A stretch of DNA of 64,000 nt, from contig JAWLAE010000004.1 in assembly GCA_041395625.1 (NCBI GenBank), forward strand, positions 251,459 through 315,458, read 5' to 3'. Of this stretch, positions 8,893-17,686 are shown one piece after another (position 1 is the first letter of the stretch; each line of letters begins with the position of its first letter). The stretch comes from CADEED01 sp041395625. Its GTDB lineage: Bacteria > Pseudomonadota > Gammaproteobacteria > Steroidobacterales > Steroidobacteraceae. The translations under genes and the position numbers were made by a program. The notes under the pieces are model-generated. The model did no database searches and was not told where the DNA came from. It saw only the letters and a program-made list of their open reading frames with translations.

Positions 8893-9917
8893 GCGGCCGA
8901 ATCCTTACGCGCTAGGTTCAGCGCGATGTCCTCTATCATGTCTTCCTGGCCGCCAACGGTGCGACGACGACCCAGCTCGAGCAATATATCGACGGACCTA
9001 ACGCCATACTTCGCGCCGGCGCGTTTGGCGAACAACAGGAACGAGGAATAGACGCCCGCATAACCGAGCGTCAGCGAATCCCGGTCGATACGGATTGGCG
9101 TATCCATCATCGGAACAACCAGATCTTCGGCGACATCCATCAGCTTGAAGACGTCCACGCCAGTCCTGATACTCAACCGTGCACACACGGCTGCGAACAC
9201 TTCGAGTGGCGTGTTGCCCGCGCCTGCACCGAGTCCGGCGGCGGATCCATCGATGCGTACTGCACCGGCTGTGACGGCGGCGATCGAATTCGCAACGCCC
9301 ATGGCGAGGTTGTGATGACCGTGGAAGCCGATTTCGGTATCGGAGTGGAGCGCAGCGCGCAAAGCGCTGATGCGTGCTGTCACATCGTCAGGGAGCATAT
9401 GGCCGGCCGAATCAGTGCAATAGATGCAGTTAGCACCTGCGGCTTCCATGATCTTCGCCTGGACAACGAGCTGCTCGGGGTCCGACATGTGCGCCATCAT
9501 CAAAAAGCCCACAGTGTCCATGCCAAGCTCGCGCCCGAGCGCGATGTGCTGCTCCGCAACGTCGGCTTCCGTGCAGTGTGTCGCGATACGAATCGTGCCG
9601 ACGCCGCAGTCATGCGCCATCCTTAGATCATCGACTGTGCCGATCCCCGGGATGAGCAAAGCGGAAATCCGTGCCCGCTGCATCCGCGGCACGACGGCTT
9701 GCAGGTAGTCGTGATCACTGTGCAAGGGGAAGCCGTAGTTGACTGACGCGCCACCCAGTCCGTCGCCATGCGTGACTTCGATCAGTGGCACACCGGCGGC
9801 ATCGAGTGCAGACGCGATCGTCACCATCTGTTCGATCGTGATCTGATGACGTTTTGGGTGCATGCCATCTCGCAGGCACATATCGTGTAACAGGATCTGT
9901 CGTGGCGAGGCTGTCAT
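8889..9917 (-). CDS. nbaI: 4-hydroxy-2-oxovalerate aldolase
   Basis: A 342-residue HMGL-like/DRE-TIM metalloenzyme that splits 4-hydroxy-2-oxovalerate into pyruvate and acetaldehyde. The N-terminus has the LLHDMCLRDGMHPKRHQ motif (catalytic Arg-Asp pair and His), the middle has YCTDSAGHM, and GFHGHHNLAMGVAN supplies the metal-binding HxH. Length is standard for BphI/DmpG/MhpE enzymes. Such aldolases form a channelling complex with acylating acetaldehyde dehydrogenase, whose gene lies 8 bases upstream in the same operon. The start at 9917 overlaps nothing, and the downstream end overlaps the hydratase gene by four bases. Confidence 0.94.
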   Translation of the reverse strand: MTASPRQILLHDMCLRDGMHPKRHQITIEQMVTIASALDAAGVPLIEVTHGDGLGGASVNYGFPLHSDHDYLQAVVPRMQRARISALLIPGIGTVDDLRMAHDCGVGTIRIATHCTEADVAEQHIALGRELGMDTVGFLMMAHMSDPEQLVVQAKIMEAAGANCIYCTDSAGHMLPDDVTARISALRAALHSDTEIGFHGHHNLAMGVANSIAAVTAGAVRIDGSAAGLGAGAGNTPLEVFAAVCARLSIRTGVDVFKLMDVAEDLVVPMMDTPIRIDRDSLTLGYAGVYSSFLLFAKRAGAKYGVRSVDILLELGRRRTVGGQEDMIEDIALNLARKDSAA

Positions 9918-9925
9918 GCTCGTCC

Positions 9926-10822
9926 TCAGGAATAGGCGCCGCGCGCGATCTCGTCCGCAAGCATTTCGCCTGTCTGGACTGCCGCAGCAGTCATGATGTC
10001 GAGATTGCCCGCATAGCGCGGCAAGTAGTCGCCGCGACCGGCAACCTCCAGGAACACAGAGACGCGTTTGCCATCGAAGACCGGACCATTCTTGAGTTGG
10101 TAGCCCGGCACGTATTTCTGCACCTCGGCGATCATCGCGTGTACCGACTCCTCGATGGCTCGCTGGTCCGGCTCATCGTCCGTCAGGCAATGCACCGTAT
10201 CGCGCATGATCAAGGGTGGCTCGGCGGGATTCAGAATGATGATGGCTTTGCCCTGCTTGGCGCCGCCGACACGTTCGATGCCACTCGCTGTCGTACGGGT
10301 GAACTCATCGATATTCTTCCGCGTACCCGGACCGGCCGACTTCGACGCAACGGTCGCGATGATCTCGGCATAAGCGACGGATTGAATGCGACTGATCGCC
10401 GCCACGATCGGAATGGTCGCCTGACCACCGCAACTGACCATATTGACGTTGCGTTCGCCGCGACCCGCATGCTCGGCAAGATTGACCGGTGGCACGCAGT
10501 AGGGGCCGATCGCCGCCGGGGTCAGATCGACCGCGACGATGTGCCGAGCAGCGAGCTTGCCGGCATTCTCTCGATGGACGTAGGCCGACGTGGCATCGAA
10601 CACGATGCGGATGTCGTCGGTCGCGACGTGCGGCAGCAGCGCATCGAGCCCGCCCGCGGTAGTCTTGAGACCGAGACTGCGGGCTCGCGTCAGTCCATCG
10701 GACTCCGGATCGATACCCACCATCCAGACGGGCTCCAGTTTGCTGCTGCGCAAGGTCTTCATCATCAGGTCCGTGCCGATGTTGCCGGAGCCGACGAGTG
10801 CTACTCTGACCTTGTTGGTCAT
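9926..10822 (-). CDS. nbaJ: Acetaldehyde dehydrogenase (acylating)
   Basis: A 298-residue NAD-dependent enzyme converting acetaldehyde and CoA to acetyl-CoA, the last step of the meta-cleavage route. The protein starts MTNKVRVALVGSGNIGTDLM with a GxGxxG nucleotide-binding motif, contains VSCGGQATIPIVAAI with the active-site Cys, and later ATVASKSAGPGTRKNIDEF, all typical of BphJ/DmpF. The reading frame is open 52 codons further upstream, but that part overlaps the previous gene and looks non-native. The ATG at 10822 overlaps the upstream gene's stop by four bases, so I choose it. Confidence 0.95.
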   Translation of the reverse strand: MTNKVRVALVGSGNIGTDLMMKTLRSSKLEPVWMVGIDPESDGLTRARSLGLKTTAGGLDALLPHVATDDIRIVFDATSAYVHRENAGKLAARHIVAVDLTPAAIGPYCVPPVNLAEHAGRGERNVNMVSCGGQATIPIVAAISRIQSVAYAEIIATVASKSAGPGTRKNIDEFTRTTASGIERVGGAKQGKAIIILNPAEPPLIMRDTVHCLTDDEPDQRAIEESVHAMIAEVQKYVPGYQLKNGPVFDGKRVSVFLEVAGRGDYLPRYAGNLDIMTAAAVQTGEMLADEIARGAYS

Positions 10823-11607
10823 GCCGAAAACCTTGCGCGGACCGAGCCAAGCCCGGCAATGCGCGCCTCGATCCAATCGCCCGCCACCACAGCTGTCATC
10901 GGGCCGAGCGCTCCTGTCAGCACGACGTCGCCCGCGCGCAGCGGCGCACCGACAGAAACCATCTGTCGCGCGAGCCATAGCAGCGCGTGCAGTGGGTGAC
11001 CGAGGCAGGCGGCGCCGACGCCGGTGGAGGTGACGTCGCCGTTCTTCTCGAAGCTCATGCCGCAGAGGCGCAGATCAACCGCGCCGAGAGACACCGGCCG
11101 CGAACCCAGCACATACAAGCCACTCGACGCATTGTCGGCGATCGTGTCGACGATCTTGATGTCCCAATTGGCGATCCGACTGCCCACGATTTCGATACCA
11201 GGCAGCAAGTAGTCGATGGCACTGACTATTTCCGGCAGGGTCAGTTGTTCGCCGACGAGATCGCGCCCCAGCACGCACACGACTTCCGCCTCAGCCTTGG
11301 GCTGCAACACGCGCGAGATCGATATCGTCTCGCCATCCAGACAATTCATGTCGGCGAACAACATGCCGTAATCCGGTTGATCGACACCCAGCTGGCGCTG
11401 TACTGCTGGCGACGTGAGCCCGATCTTGCATCCGACCACACGTCGCCCAGCCTTCTTCCAGCGCTCGGTGTTCATGGTTTGCACGCGATAGGCGGCGGAC
11501 AAGTCGTCAGTCGGTAGCAGATTGCGAACCGGTGGGCAGGGCGCGCCGGAGGCATGGGCCTCGCGCAGCAGCGCCGCCGCCTGTTCGATCGCTGAGTCAA
11601 TGTTCAC
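10819..11607 (-). CDS. nbaG: 4-oxalocrotonate decarboxylase / 2-oxopent-4-enoate hydratase family protein (copy 2)
   Basis: A 262-residue paralogue of the gene at 8119, with blocks GCKIGLTSPAVQRQLG, LQPKAEAEVVCVLGRDL and GDVVLTGALGPM. I start it at a GTG at 11607, which forms a GTGA overlap with the stop of the upstream dehydrogenase gene; the frame stays open upstream only inside that gene. Directly following the semialdehyde dehydrogenase gene, it is the better candidate for 4-oxalocrotonate decarboxylase, which makes 2-oxopent-4-enoate for the hydratase. This assignment rests on gene order rather than a diagnostic residue. Confidence 0.82.
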   Translation of the reverse strand: MNIDSAIEQAAALLREAHASGAPCPPVRNLLPTDDLSAAYRVQTMNTERWKKAGRRVVGCKIGLTSPAVQRQLGVDQPDYGMLFADMNCLDGETISISRVLQPKAEAEVVCVLGRDLVGEQLTLPEIVSAIDYLLPGIEIVGSRIANWDIKIVDTIADNASSGLYVLGSRPVSLGAVDLRLCGMSFEKNGDVTSTGVGAACLGHPLHALLWLARQMVSVGAPLRAGDVVLTGALGPMTAVVAGDWIEARIAGLGSVRARFSA

Positions 11608-13088
11608 AGCTTGATGCACACATTGGTCAGCTCGGAGTAGAAGGCCAGCGAATGCACGCCACCCTCGCGGCCGATGCCGGACAGTTTGACGCCGCCAAAC
11701 GGCGTGCGCAGATCGCGCAAGTACCATGCGTTGACCCAGACGATGCCGACCTCCAGCGAGCCCGCGATACGATGGGCTGTCTGCAAGTCGCGTGTCCAGA
11801 CGGATGCGGCAAGACCATAGCGACTGTCGTTCGTGAGCCGGATCGCTTCGTCCACCGTATCGAACGGGGCGACGTGACAGACTGGACCGAAGATTTCTTC
11901 GCGGACGCAGCGCGCCGTTTCGGGCAGTCCGGTCAGTACGGTCGGCTCCACGTAGGCGCCGGCGCTGAGTCGCGCATCGAGCGCTGGCTTGCCGCCGCCG
12001 GCAACGATCGTGGCGCCTTCGTCACGCGCGAGCTGGTAGTAGGAGAGTACCTTCTGCTGATGACCGCGCGAAATCAGTGGGCCCATCTGAGTCGAGTCGA
12101 GCGTCGGATCGCCTATCTGGATAGCGCGCGCGCGTTCCGCGAGGGCCGCGACGAATCGCTCGAAGATAGGTCGTTGTACGTACACGCGTTCGGCGCACAG
12201 GCAGACCTGGCCACAGTTCGTGAACACGGCGCGCGCCAGGCCTTCGACGGTCTGGTCGAAATCCGCGTCGGCTAACACGATCGCGGCATTCTTGCCGCCG
12301 AGTTCGAAGGACAGCGGCTTCACTGTAGGCGCGGCCGCGCGCATGATCGCCGTGCCAGTGCTTGTTTCGCCGGTAAAAGTGATTGCGTCTATGCCGGGAT
12401 GCGAAGTGAGGAATTCACCGGTGGAGTTGGCCCCGAAGCCGTGCAGCAGATTGAAAGCGCCCGCCGGCATGCCGGCCTCATGCATCACTTCGGCGAGCAA
12501 CACCGCGCTCGATGGCGTCTCCTCCGAGGGTTTGGCGATGACGGCGTTGCCGGCAGCGAGTGCCGGCGCGACTTTCCAGCTCATCAGCAGCAATGGCAGA
12601 TTCCATGGCACGATGACGCCGACGACGCCCAGCGGCCTGCGGATGGCATAGTTGATGGCGCCGGCGCCGTCGGCCGTGTCCATTTCGAAGCATTCCGTCG
12701 GCACGTTCTTGACGAGGTCCGCGAAAGCGCGAAAGTTTGCCGCGCCGCGCGGGATATCGAGCGTGCGAGCCTGGCCGACAGGCTTACCGGTATCGGCAAC
12801 TTCCGCTGCCACGAAGTCGTCGAAGCGCCGTTCCATTCCAGTCGCGACCCGATGCAGGAGATCGACGCGTGCCGCCAGCGACAGCCGACCCCAGTCGCCA
12901 TGCAGCGCCGCGCGCGCTGCTTCGACGGCTTGATCCACCAAGGCTCGATCGGCCTCGGCGACCGTCGCAAGGAGTGAATCGTCGACGGGCGAGCGCTTCT
13001 CGAACAGCTTGCCCGCAGCGTGCCAGCGCCCCGCAACGTAATTTGCAAGAGTCCTGGTGCGTGCAGCGGCTTGGCGCGTGGCGGACAT
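11604..13088 (-). CDS. nbaE: 2-aminomuconate / 2-hydroxymuconate semialdehyde dehydrogenase
   Basis: A 494-residue aldehyde dehydrogenase superfamily enzyme. The NAD-binding block VIVPWNLPLLLMSWKVAPAL, the catalytic Glu in LSFELGGKNAAIV and the catalytic Cys in FTNCGQVCLCAERVYV are all present, and FGPVCHVAPFD lies toward the C-terminus. It should oxidise 2-aminomuconate semialdehyde, the ACMSD product, to 2-aminomuconate. The ATG at 13088 gives MSATRQAAART; the frame is open another 48 codons upstream, but that stretch is AT-rich promoter DNA with poor coding character. It is the first gene of the minus-strand pathway operon. Confidence 0.92.
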   Translation of the reverse strand: MSATRQAAARTRTLANYVAGRWHAAGKLFEKRSPVDDSLLATVAEADRALVDQAVEAARAALHGDWGRLSLAARVDLLHRVATGMERRFDDFVAAEVADTGKPVGQARTLDIPRGAANFRAFADLVKNVPTECFEMDTADGAGAINYAIRRPLGVVGVIVPWNLPLLLMSWKVAPALAAGNAVIAKPSEETPSSAVLLAEVMHEAGMPAGAFNLLHGFGANSTGEFLTSHPGIDAITFTGETSTGTAIMRAAAPTVKPLSFELGGKNAAIVLADADFDQTVEGLARAVFTNCGQVCLCAERVYVQRPIFERFVAALAERARAIQIGDPTLDSTQMGPLISRGHQQKVLSYYQLARDEGATIVAGGGKPALDARLSAGAYVEPTVLTGLPETARCVREEIFGPVCHVAPFDTVDEAIRLTNDSRYGLAASVWTRDLQTAHRIAGSLEVGIVWVNAWYLRDLRTPFGGVKLSGIGREGGVHSLAFYSELTNVCIKL

Positions 13089-13131
13089 ACTTATATAAGG
13101 TATCCGAAGGCGCCTATCGGCGTCTCGAACT

Positions 13132-13141
13132 TTGTATACAT
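13132..13141. promoter_or_regulatory. TTGTNNACAA-like operator candidate upstream of the pathway operon
   Basis: TTGTATACAT with a perfect 8-bp palindrome TGTATACA at 13133-13140. It lies in an unusually AT-rich strip (about 13131-13190) between the divergent semialdehyde dehydrogenase operon and the TauE-like gene. The same strip holds TATAAT-like hexamers, for example at 13161-13166. The site matches 9 of 10 positions of the motif TTGTNNACAA seen around the GntR gene. Binding by that regulator is inference. Confidence 0.5.
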
Positions 13142-13216
13142 AAACGTTCTTTGATGTGCATATAATAACTATATGAATACAATAATGGCAAGGAACGGTG
13201 TGCCAATGGGTCATAA

Positions 13217-14029
13217 GTGATTGATTGGCCAACTCTTGTCGCGGCGGCGCTGATCACCGGTGCCTGTGCTGGCACGATCTCAGGCCTGCTCGGGGTAGGC
13301 GGCGGCATAGTCATGGTTCCGGTGCTCGACACCGCTCTCGTACTGGTTGGCACACCGCCGGACCTCAGTATCAAGGTGGCAGTGGCCACTTCGCTCGCCA
13401 CGATCGTGCCGACTTCGATTGCCTCAGCCCGAGCGCACCATCGTCGGGGCGCAGTCGACATCCCGCTGGCGAAGCGCTGGGCGCCGTACATGATAGTCGG
13501 CGCGTTGCTGGGAGGTATCTTCGCCAGTTATTCGCACGGCAAGGTGTTGACGGCCGTCTTCGGCGTCGTCGCATTGCTCGCAGCGATCAAGATGTTGTTG
13601 CCGCTTGAGAACAGGACACTGACTCGCGAGGTGCCGCGTGGTTTGCTCGCTGGTATCGTTCCGGCGACGATCGGTGCGGTCTCGAGCATGATGGGAATAG
13701 GCGGCGGCACGCTCAGCGTTCCGACACTCACGCTGATGAATCTGCCCGTGCATCGCGCTGTCGGTACGGCCAATCTGCTGGGTCTCGCGATCGCCGTGCC
13801 GGGCACGTTGGCCTATCTGTTCGCACGGACAGGTGATGCGTTGCTACCACCCGGTTCGGTCGGGTTGGTCAGTCTCGTTGGGCTGGCGCTTATTCTGCCG
13901 ACCACGCTGCTGATGGCACCGATCGGTGCGAAGCTTGCGCATCTCCTGTCGCGCCGCGCGCTGAGCGCAGTATTTGGCGGCTTTCTGCTGGTCGTCGCTG
14001 CACGCATGCTCTATCGAACGCTCGTCTGA
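13217..14029 (+). CDS. Sulfite exporter TauE/SafE family membrane protein
   Basis: A 270-residue inner-membrane protein with about eight hydrophobic helices and two copies of the family's glycine-rich motif: GLLGVGGGIVMVPVL near residues 23-37 and MMGIGGGTLSVPTL near residue 160. Members export sulfite, sulfoacetate or other small organic anions; the substrate of this one is unknown. The start is a GTG at 13217, since no ATG is available in this frame near a ribosome site. It is divergent from the 3-hydroxyanthranilate operon and 25 bases upstream of the second LVIVD gene, so it may move a pathway intermediate or related acid. Confidence 0.88.
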   Translation: MIDWPTLVAAALITGACAGTISGLLGVGGGIVMVPVLDTALVLVGTPPDLSIKVAVATSLATIVPTSIASARAHHRRGAVDIPLAKRWAPYMIVGALLGGIFASYSHGKVLTAVFGVVALLAAIKMLLPLENRTLTREVPRGLLAGIVPATIGAVSSMMGIGGGTLSVPTLTLMNLPVHRAVGTANLLGLAIAVPGTLAYLFARTGDALLPPGSVGLVSLVGLALILPTTLLMAPIGAKLAHLLSRRALSAVFGGFLLVVAARMLYRTLV

Positions 14030-14054
14030 CGGAATTCAACGCTAAGGGGGCAAC

Positions 14055-15860
14055 ATGAAGGCAATGTTCCAGCCACACTATTCGGCGCTGGTCGCGACAG
14101 CATCGGCTCTATTGTTAGCGTCCGCAGCGCTGGCGGGAAAGGAGCAGACTGACGAACCGAGGAGGTCTGCCGTGGCTGTGGCGGCAGACCCGGGCGTGCC
14201 ACTCGTATGCAGCAACCGGCGTCCGCAGCCCGCGAATACCGCCAGTTACGGCATGCAGCTCGACGGCAGTTTCCGTCACCCCTATGCGACACCGGTGGAC
14301 GAGGAGAATCCGCATCCCTTTCCCGGTCGTCGCGCTGACTACGATACGCAGAGTTACATCGAAGGCATGCGCGTCGAAGCGGCCTACGAAGGTGCCGCAT
14401 TCACGCCCGATCCGTTTCATACCTGGCAGAACATCGTCGACTTCAAGGGCCGCCGCTATCTGTTTCAATACGACCGCAGCGAAGGTCGGGTCTATGACAT
14501 CACGGACGTCCGCAACGTCCAGGTCGTCGAGACGCTCACGCGCGCCGATGTCGACGTCGAGTATGGCGTCAACAATGAAAAGTTCGCCAGCCGCGACTGG
14601 CGGCCACACGACTTCTGGGGTGCGTCGAGCATTCAGTGGAACGCGCAGCTCGGTCGCTATGTGATGATCCAGAGTTTCGAACAGCGGCGCCAGGTGCATG
14701 AAGTGGAGGCGGAGCCACCGCGCGACAAGTTCAACAACCCGGCCGGAGTCGCGGCGCTGCGCGCTACGCCGCAGCTCAAAGGCTTCAAGGTGTTCGCGCT
14801 GAACGGGCCGAAGAAAAAGGACTGGCAGTTGCTGGCGGCCGTCAGTACCGACGACACGCAGACGGATCCACTGCGGACCAACTATCAGATCGAGCCGCAG
14901 CAGGGCTCTGGGTCGCTCGACGTGCCGTACTACACGGGCGGCAAATACCTGTTCATCGCCGTGGCGCCGAACGACAGGTATGGCAACACTGAATACCCGA
15001 ACTATCTCTATTCTGCGGGCTACCAGGCATGGGACGTATCCGATCCAAGCGCGCCCAAATTGTTGGACACGTGGCATCACGACGGTCAGGTGCGTGGCGA
15101 AGAGGCGGCGTACGCGCTCAATCCACGTTGCGGCAACCGCACGTCCTGGATGGGCGCCCGGATGCCGCTCTTCATCCCGACGCCAGTCGAGGAGGGTGGC
15201 AAGCTCGGTTTCGCTGCGCTCGCCGGCTTCGGTGTCTCGGTACTCGACATTTCCGACCCCGCCAACATGCGCGAGATCGGACACGTTGATTTGCCGCCAT
15301 CGGTAGCCGGGACCGAAGCTGACAACATCGATGTGTCGCAGTACGAGTCGACCGGTCTCATCTACGTGAGTGGCTATCCGCTCACCGAGGATTGCTACGA
15401 GCCATACAAGGACATCTGGCAGATCGACGTCCGCGATCCGAGCCAGCCGCGCCTGGTAGGCGTTTTGCCGCGGCCACGACCGCCGCGGAACGCCGGATTT
15501 TCCGACTATTGCCAACGGCGCGGCAGTTTCGGGCCGAAGCGCAGTGGCTACTACACCTCGCCGGGCGATCCGCCGGCTGGCACATTGGTGTACGCGTTCT
15601 ACAACGCAGGTGTGCAGATATTCGACGTCAAGGATCCGGCGCGGCCCCGGATCGCCGCGTACTTCGTGCCGAAGTCCTTCGGCAAAGACACGCCCGAGTA
15701 TGCGTACGGCAATCAAACTCACGGTGTCTACGTGGAGTGGGACCGGCGCATCATCTGGGCGTTCACAAATCACGGCATTTATGCGTTATCGGCCGAAGCG
15801 CTGCTTGGAGCGCCGCAGTTGGGTGCGCCGGCCGCGCCATTCAGGAACTCGAGCCGCTGA
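14055..15860 (+). CDS. Secreted LVIVD-repeat protein, paralogue 2
   Basis: A 601-residue exported protein with a signal peptide (positively charged start, hydrophobic core, ending ASAALAGKEQ). After a short linker come LVIVD-type repeats such as GRVYDITDVRNVQVV, VSVLDISDPANMREI, IWQIDVRDPSQPRLV and VQIFDVKDPARPRIA. It shares TSWMGARMPLFIP, CYEPYKDI and DYCQRRGSFGPKR with its paralogues at 1714 and 15888. Relative to paralogue 1 it has an extra stretch around residues 155-180. The start ATG at 14055 has AAGGGGG directly upstream. No catalytic signature is seen. Followed after 27 bases by paralogue 3, probably one transcript. Confidence 0.86.
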   Translation: MKAMFQPHYSALVATASALLLASAALAGKEQTDEPRRSAVAVAADPGVPLVCSNRRPQPANTASYGMQLDGSFRHPYATPVDEENPHPFPGRRADYDTQSYIEGMRVEAAYEGAAFTPDPFHTWQNIVDFKGRRYLFQYDRSEGRVYDITDVRNVQVVETLTRADVDVEYGVNNEKFASRDWRPHDFWGASSIQWNAQLGRYVMIQSFEQRRQVHEVEAEPPRDKFNNPAGVAALRATPQLKGFKVFALNGPKKKDWQLLAAVSTDDTQTDPLRTNYQIEPQQGSGSLDVPYYTGGKYLFIAVAPNDRYGNTEYPNYLYSAGYQAWDVSDPSAPKLLDTWHHDGQVRGEEAAYALNPRCGNRTSWMGARMPLFIPTPVEEGGKLGFAALAGFGVSVLDISDPANMREIGHVDLPPSVAGTEADNIDVSQYESTGLIYVSGYPLTEDCYEPYKDIWQIDVRDPSQPRLVGVLPRPRPPRNAGFSDYCQRRGSFGPKRSGYYTSPGDPPAGTLVYAFYNAGVQIFDVKDPARPRIAAYFVPKSFGKDTPEYAYGNQTHGVYVEWDRRIIWAFTNHGIYALSAEALLGAPQLGAPAAPFRNSSR

Positions 15861-15887
15861 AGCGGGAACGGAACCCGGAGATCCATC

Positions 15888-17642
15888 GTGACGAGCCGAA
15901 TGCCTCGAGTCTTTTTGTTAGTGCTGCTCACTGGTGTTTGTCTGGCATCACTGGCCAATTCCGCGGGTACGGGTTGCCCGTGCGAGCCCGCCGGGCCGCT
16001 CGACGTGCGTGACCCTTATCTGCAGCGACTCTACGATCTCACCTACGATCAGAAACCGCCGCTACCCGCACCGGGTAGTTACGGTATCGACCCGGCGACC
16101 GGCAAGATGGTCCATCCTAAGGCAACGCCCCTTGTGCAGGACGCGCCGAATTTCGCCGGCCAGCTCGACTACTGGGATCAGGAGAGCTACGCCTCGAACA
16201 TGCGTGTGCTGGCGTTCTATCCGCATCTTGTATCGCCGTTTCACACCTGGCAGAACATCGTCGATTTCGGCAAGCGCCGGTATCTCTACGTCTATGACTG
16301 GGACAACATGTCGATCTTCGACATCACTGAGCCGGCGCGTGGCAAGCTCGTGCTGCGCAAAGGCGTGCAGTGGAACGCCGAGGGCCCGACCAACCGTCAG
16401 AACCCATTCGAGCCGCAACGTCGGCCCGGCGCAGCGACAGTTCAGTGGCATCGTGGCCTCGACAAATTGCTCCTGATCCAGTCGTTCGAAAACCGGCGCA
16501 TCGGGGTACTGGAAGACAAATCCCGCGAACCGGACGCCGTGCAACGTCTGCGACGTGCCGATCACTGGAAGGGTTTCCGCATTTACGAGATGACGGGACC
16601 GCTCCCGGACGAATGGCGGCTGCTGTCGGAAACGACGACCGATCGCAGGAATCCGGACGCGCTGCTGGGTGAGCAGGAAGGCTCTGGCTCGCTCGACGTA
16701 CCGGTGTATTATGGGGGCCGCTACCTGTTCGTCGCGGCGGCCCCAGACGATAGCTACTCACTAACAGAATACCCGGACTATCTCTACTCGCCGGGTTATC
16801 AGGCCTGGGACCTTCAAGATCCGGCTAAACCCGAGTTCGTCGGCAAGCTGACCGTGCCGGGCCAAATCGTTGGCGATCCAGCGCACGAAGATGCCTACCT
16901 CATGAACCCGCGCGCCGGCAACCGTACGTCCTGGATGGGCGCACGCATGCCGCTATTCCTGCCGCAGCCGCATGAGCAGGGCGGCAAACTTGCGTTCGCC
17001 GCCATGGCGGGTCTCGGGCTCTACACGGTCGATATCTCAGACCCGGCCGACATGCGAACGCTTGGGCATCTGTCGCTGCCGCCCAAGTTCGGAGGTACTG
17101 AAGCCGACAACGTTGATACGACGCAGTACTCGCGCACCGGGCACGTATTCATGAACGGCTACCCGATGAACGACGAGTGCTTCGAACCCTACAAGGACAT
17201 CTTCGTCATCGATGCGAAAAACCCTGCCGATCCAAGGGTTGTTGCAACGTTCCCGCGGCCGATGCCACCGGCTCGAGCGAAATTCACGGACTACTGTCAG
17301 CGTCGCGGCAGCTTCGGACCCAAGCGGCCAGGCTATTACACGCAGCCCGGCCGTGGTCGGGACGGCGTATCGATCTATGCCTTCTACAACGCGGGCGTGC
17401 AGGTGTTCGATGTCGGTGACCCGACCAAGCCCAGCATCGCCGCCTATTACGTACCGCGTTTCCCGAAGTCGGGCGAGGTCATGGAGAGCGCCTACGGCAA
17501 TCTCGCTTACGGCGTGTACGTGGAGTACGACCGGAACGTGGTCTGGCTGTTCACGAATCATGGGATTTACGCTCTCGCGACGCCGGTTCTGGGCGAACCG
17601 GCAAGTGGGGTACCCGCCCGCAGCTGGCCTTATCGCGACTGA
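15888..17642 (+). CDS. Secreted LVIVD-repeat protein, paralogue 3
   Basis: A 584-residue exported LVIVD-repeat protein. The GTG at 15888 has GGAG seven bases upstream; an ATG at 15900 is an alternative start and leaves the signal peptide (VFLLVLLTGVCLASLANS) intact. Repeats include MSIFDITEPARGKLV, LYTVDISDPADMRTL, IFVIDAKNPADPRVV and VQVFDVGDPTKPSIA. It carries the conserved blocks TSWMGARMPLFLP, CFEPYKDI and DYCQRRGSFGPKR. A Cys pair near the mature N-terminus (GTGCPCEP) could form a disulphide. Located directly before the TonB receptor gene. Function unknown. Confidence 0.86.
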   Translation: MTSRMPRVFLLVLLTGVCLASLANSAGTGCPCEPAGPLDVRDPYLQRLYDLTYDQKPPLPAPGSYGIDPATGKMVHPKATPLVQDAPNFAGQLDYWDQESYASNMRVLAFYPHLVSPFHTWQNIVDFGKRRYLYVYDWDNMSIFDITEPARGKLVLRKGVQWNAEGPTNRQNPFEPQRRPGAATVQWHRGLDKLLLIQSFENRRIGVLEDKSREPDAVQRLRRADHWKGFRIYEMTGPLPDEWRLLSETTTDRRNPDALLGEQEGSGSLDVPVYYGGRYLFVAAAPDDSYSLTEYPDYLYSPGYQAWDLQDPAKPEFVGKLTVPGQIVGDPAHEDAYLMNPRAGNRTSWMGARMPLFLPQPHEQGGKLAFAAMAGLGLYTVDISDPADMRTLGHLSLPPKFGGTEADNVDTTQYSRTGHVFMNGYPMNDECFEPYKDIFVIDAKNPADPRVVATFPRPMPPARAKFTDYCQRRGSFGPKRPGYYTQPGRGRDGVSIYAFYNAGVQVFDVGDPTKPSIAAYYVPRFPKSGEVMESAYGNLAYGVYVEYDRNVVWLFTNHGIYALATPVLGEPASGVPARSWPYRD

Positions 17643-17686
17643 CGCTCGGCCTTGACTGGTTTGTTTAAGTACGCAATAACGAGCAA

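Noticed and set aside
9854..10999. A 381-codon plus-strand open frame opposite the acetaldehyde dehydrogenase gene
   Set aside because: The minus-strand enzyme is unambiguous; the plus-strand product has no motif and is a shadow.
14115..15773. A 552-codon open frame on the minus strand opposite the second LVIVD gene
   Set aside because: It is a shadow frame caused by GC-rich codon usage; the plus-strand protein has a signal peptide and conserved repeats, while the antisense product matches no motif.
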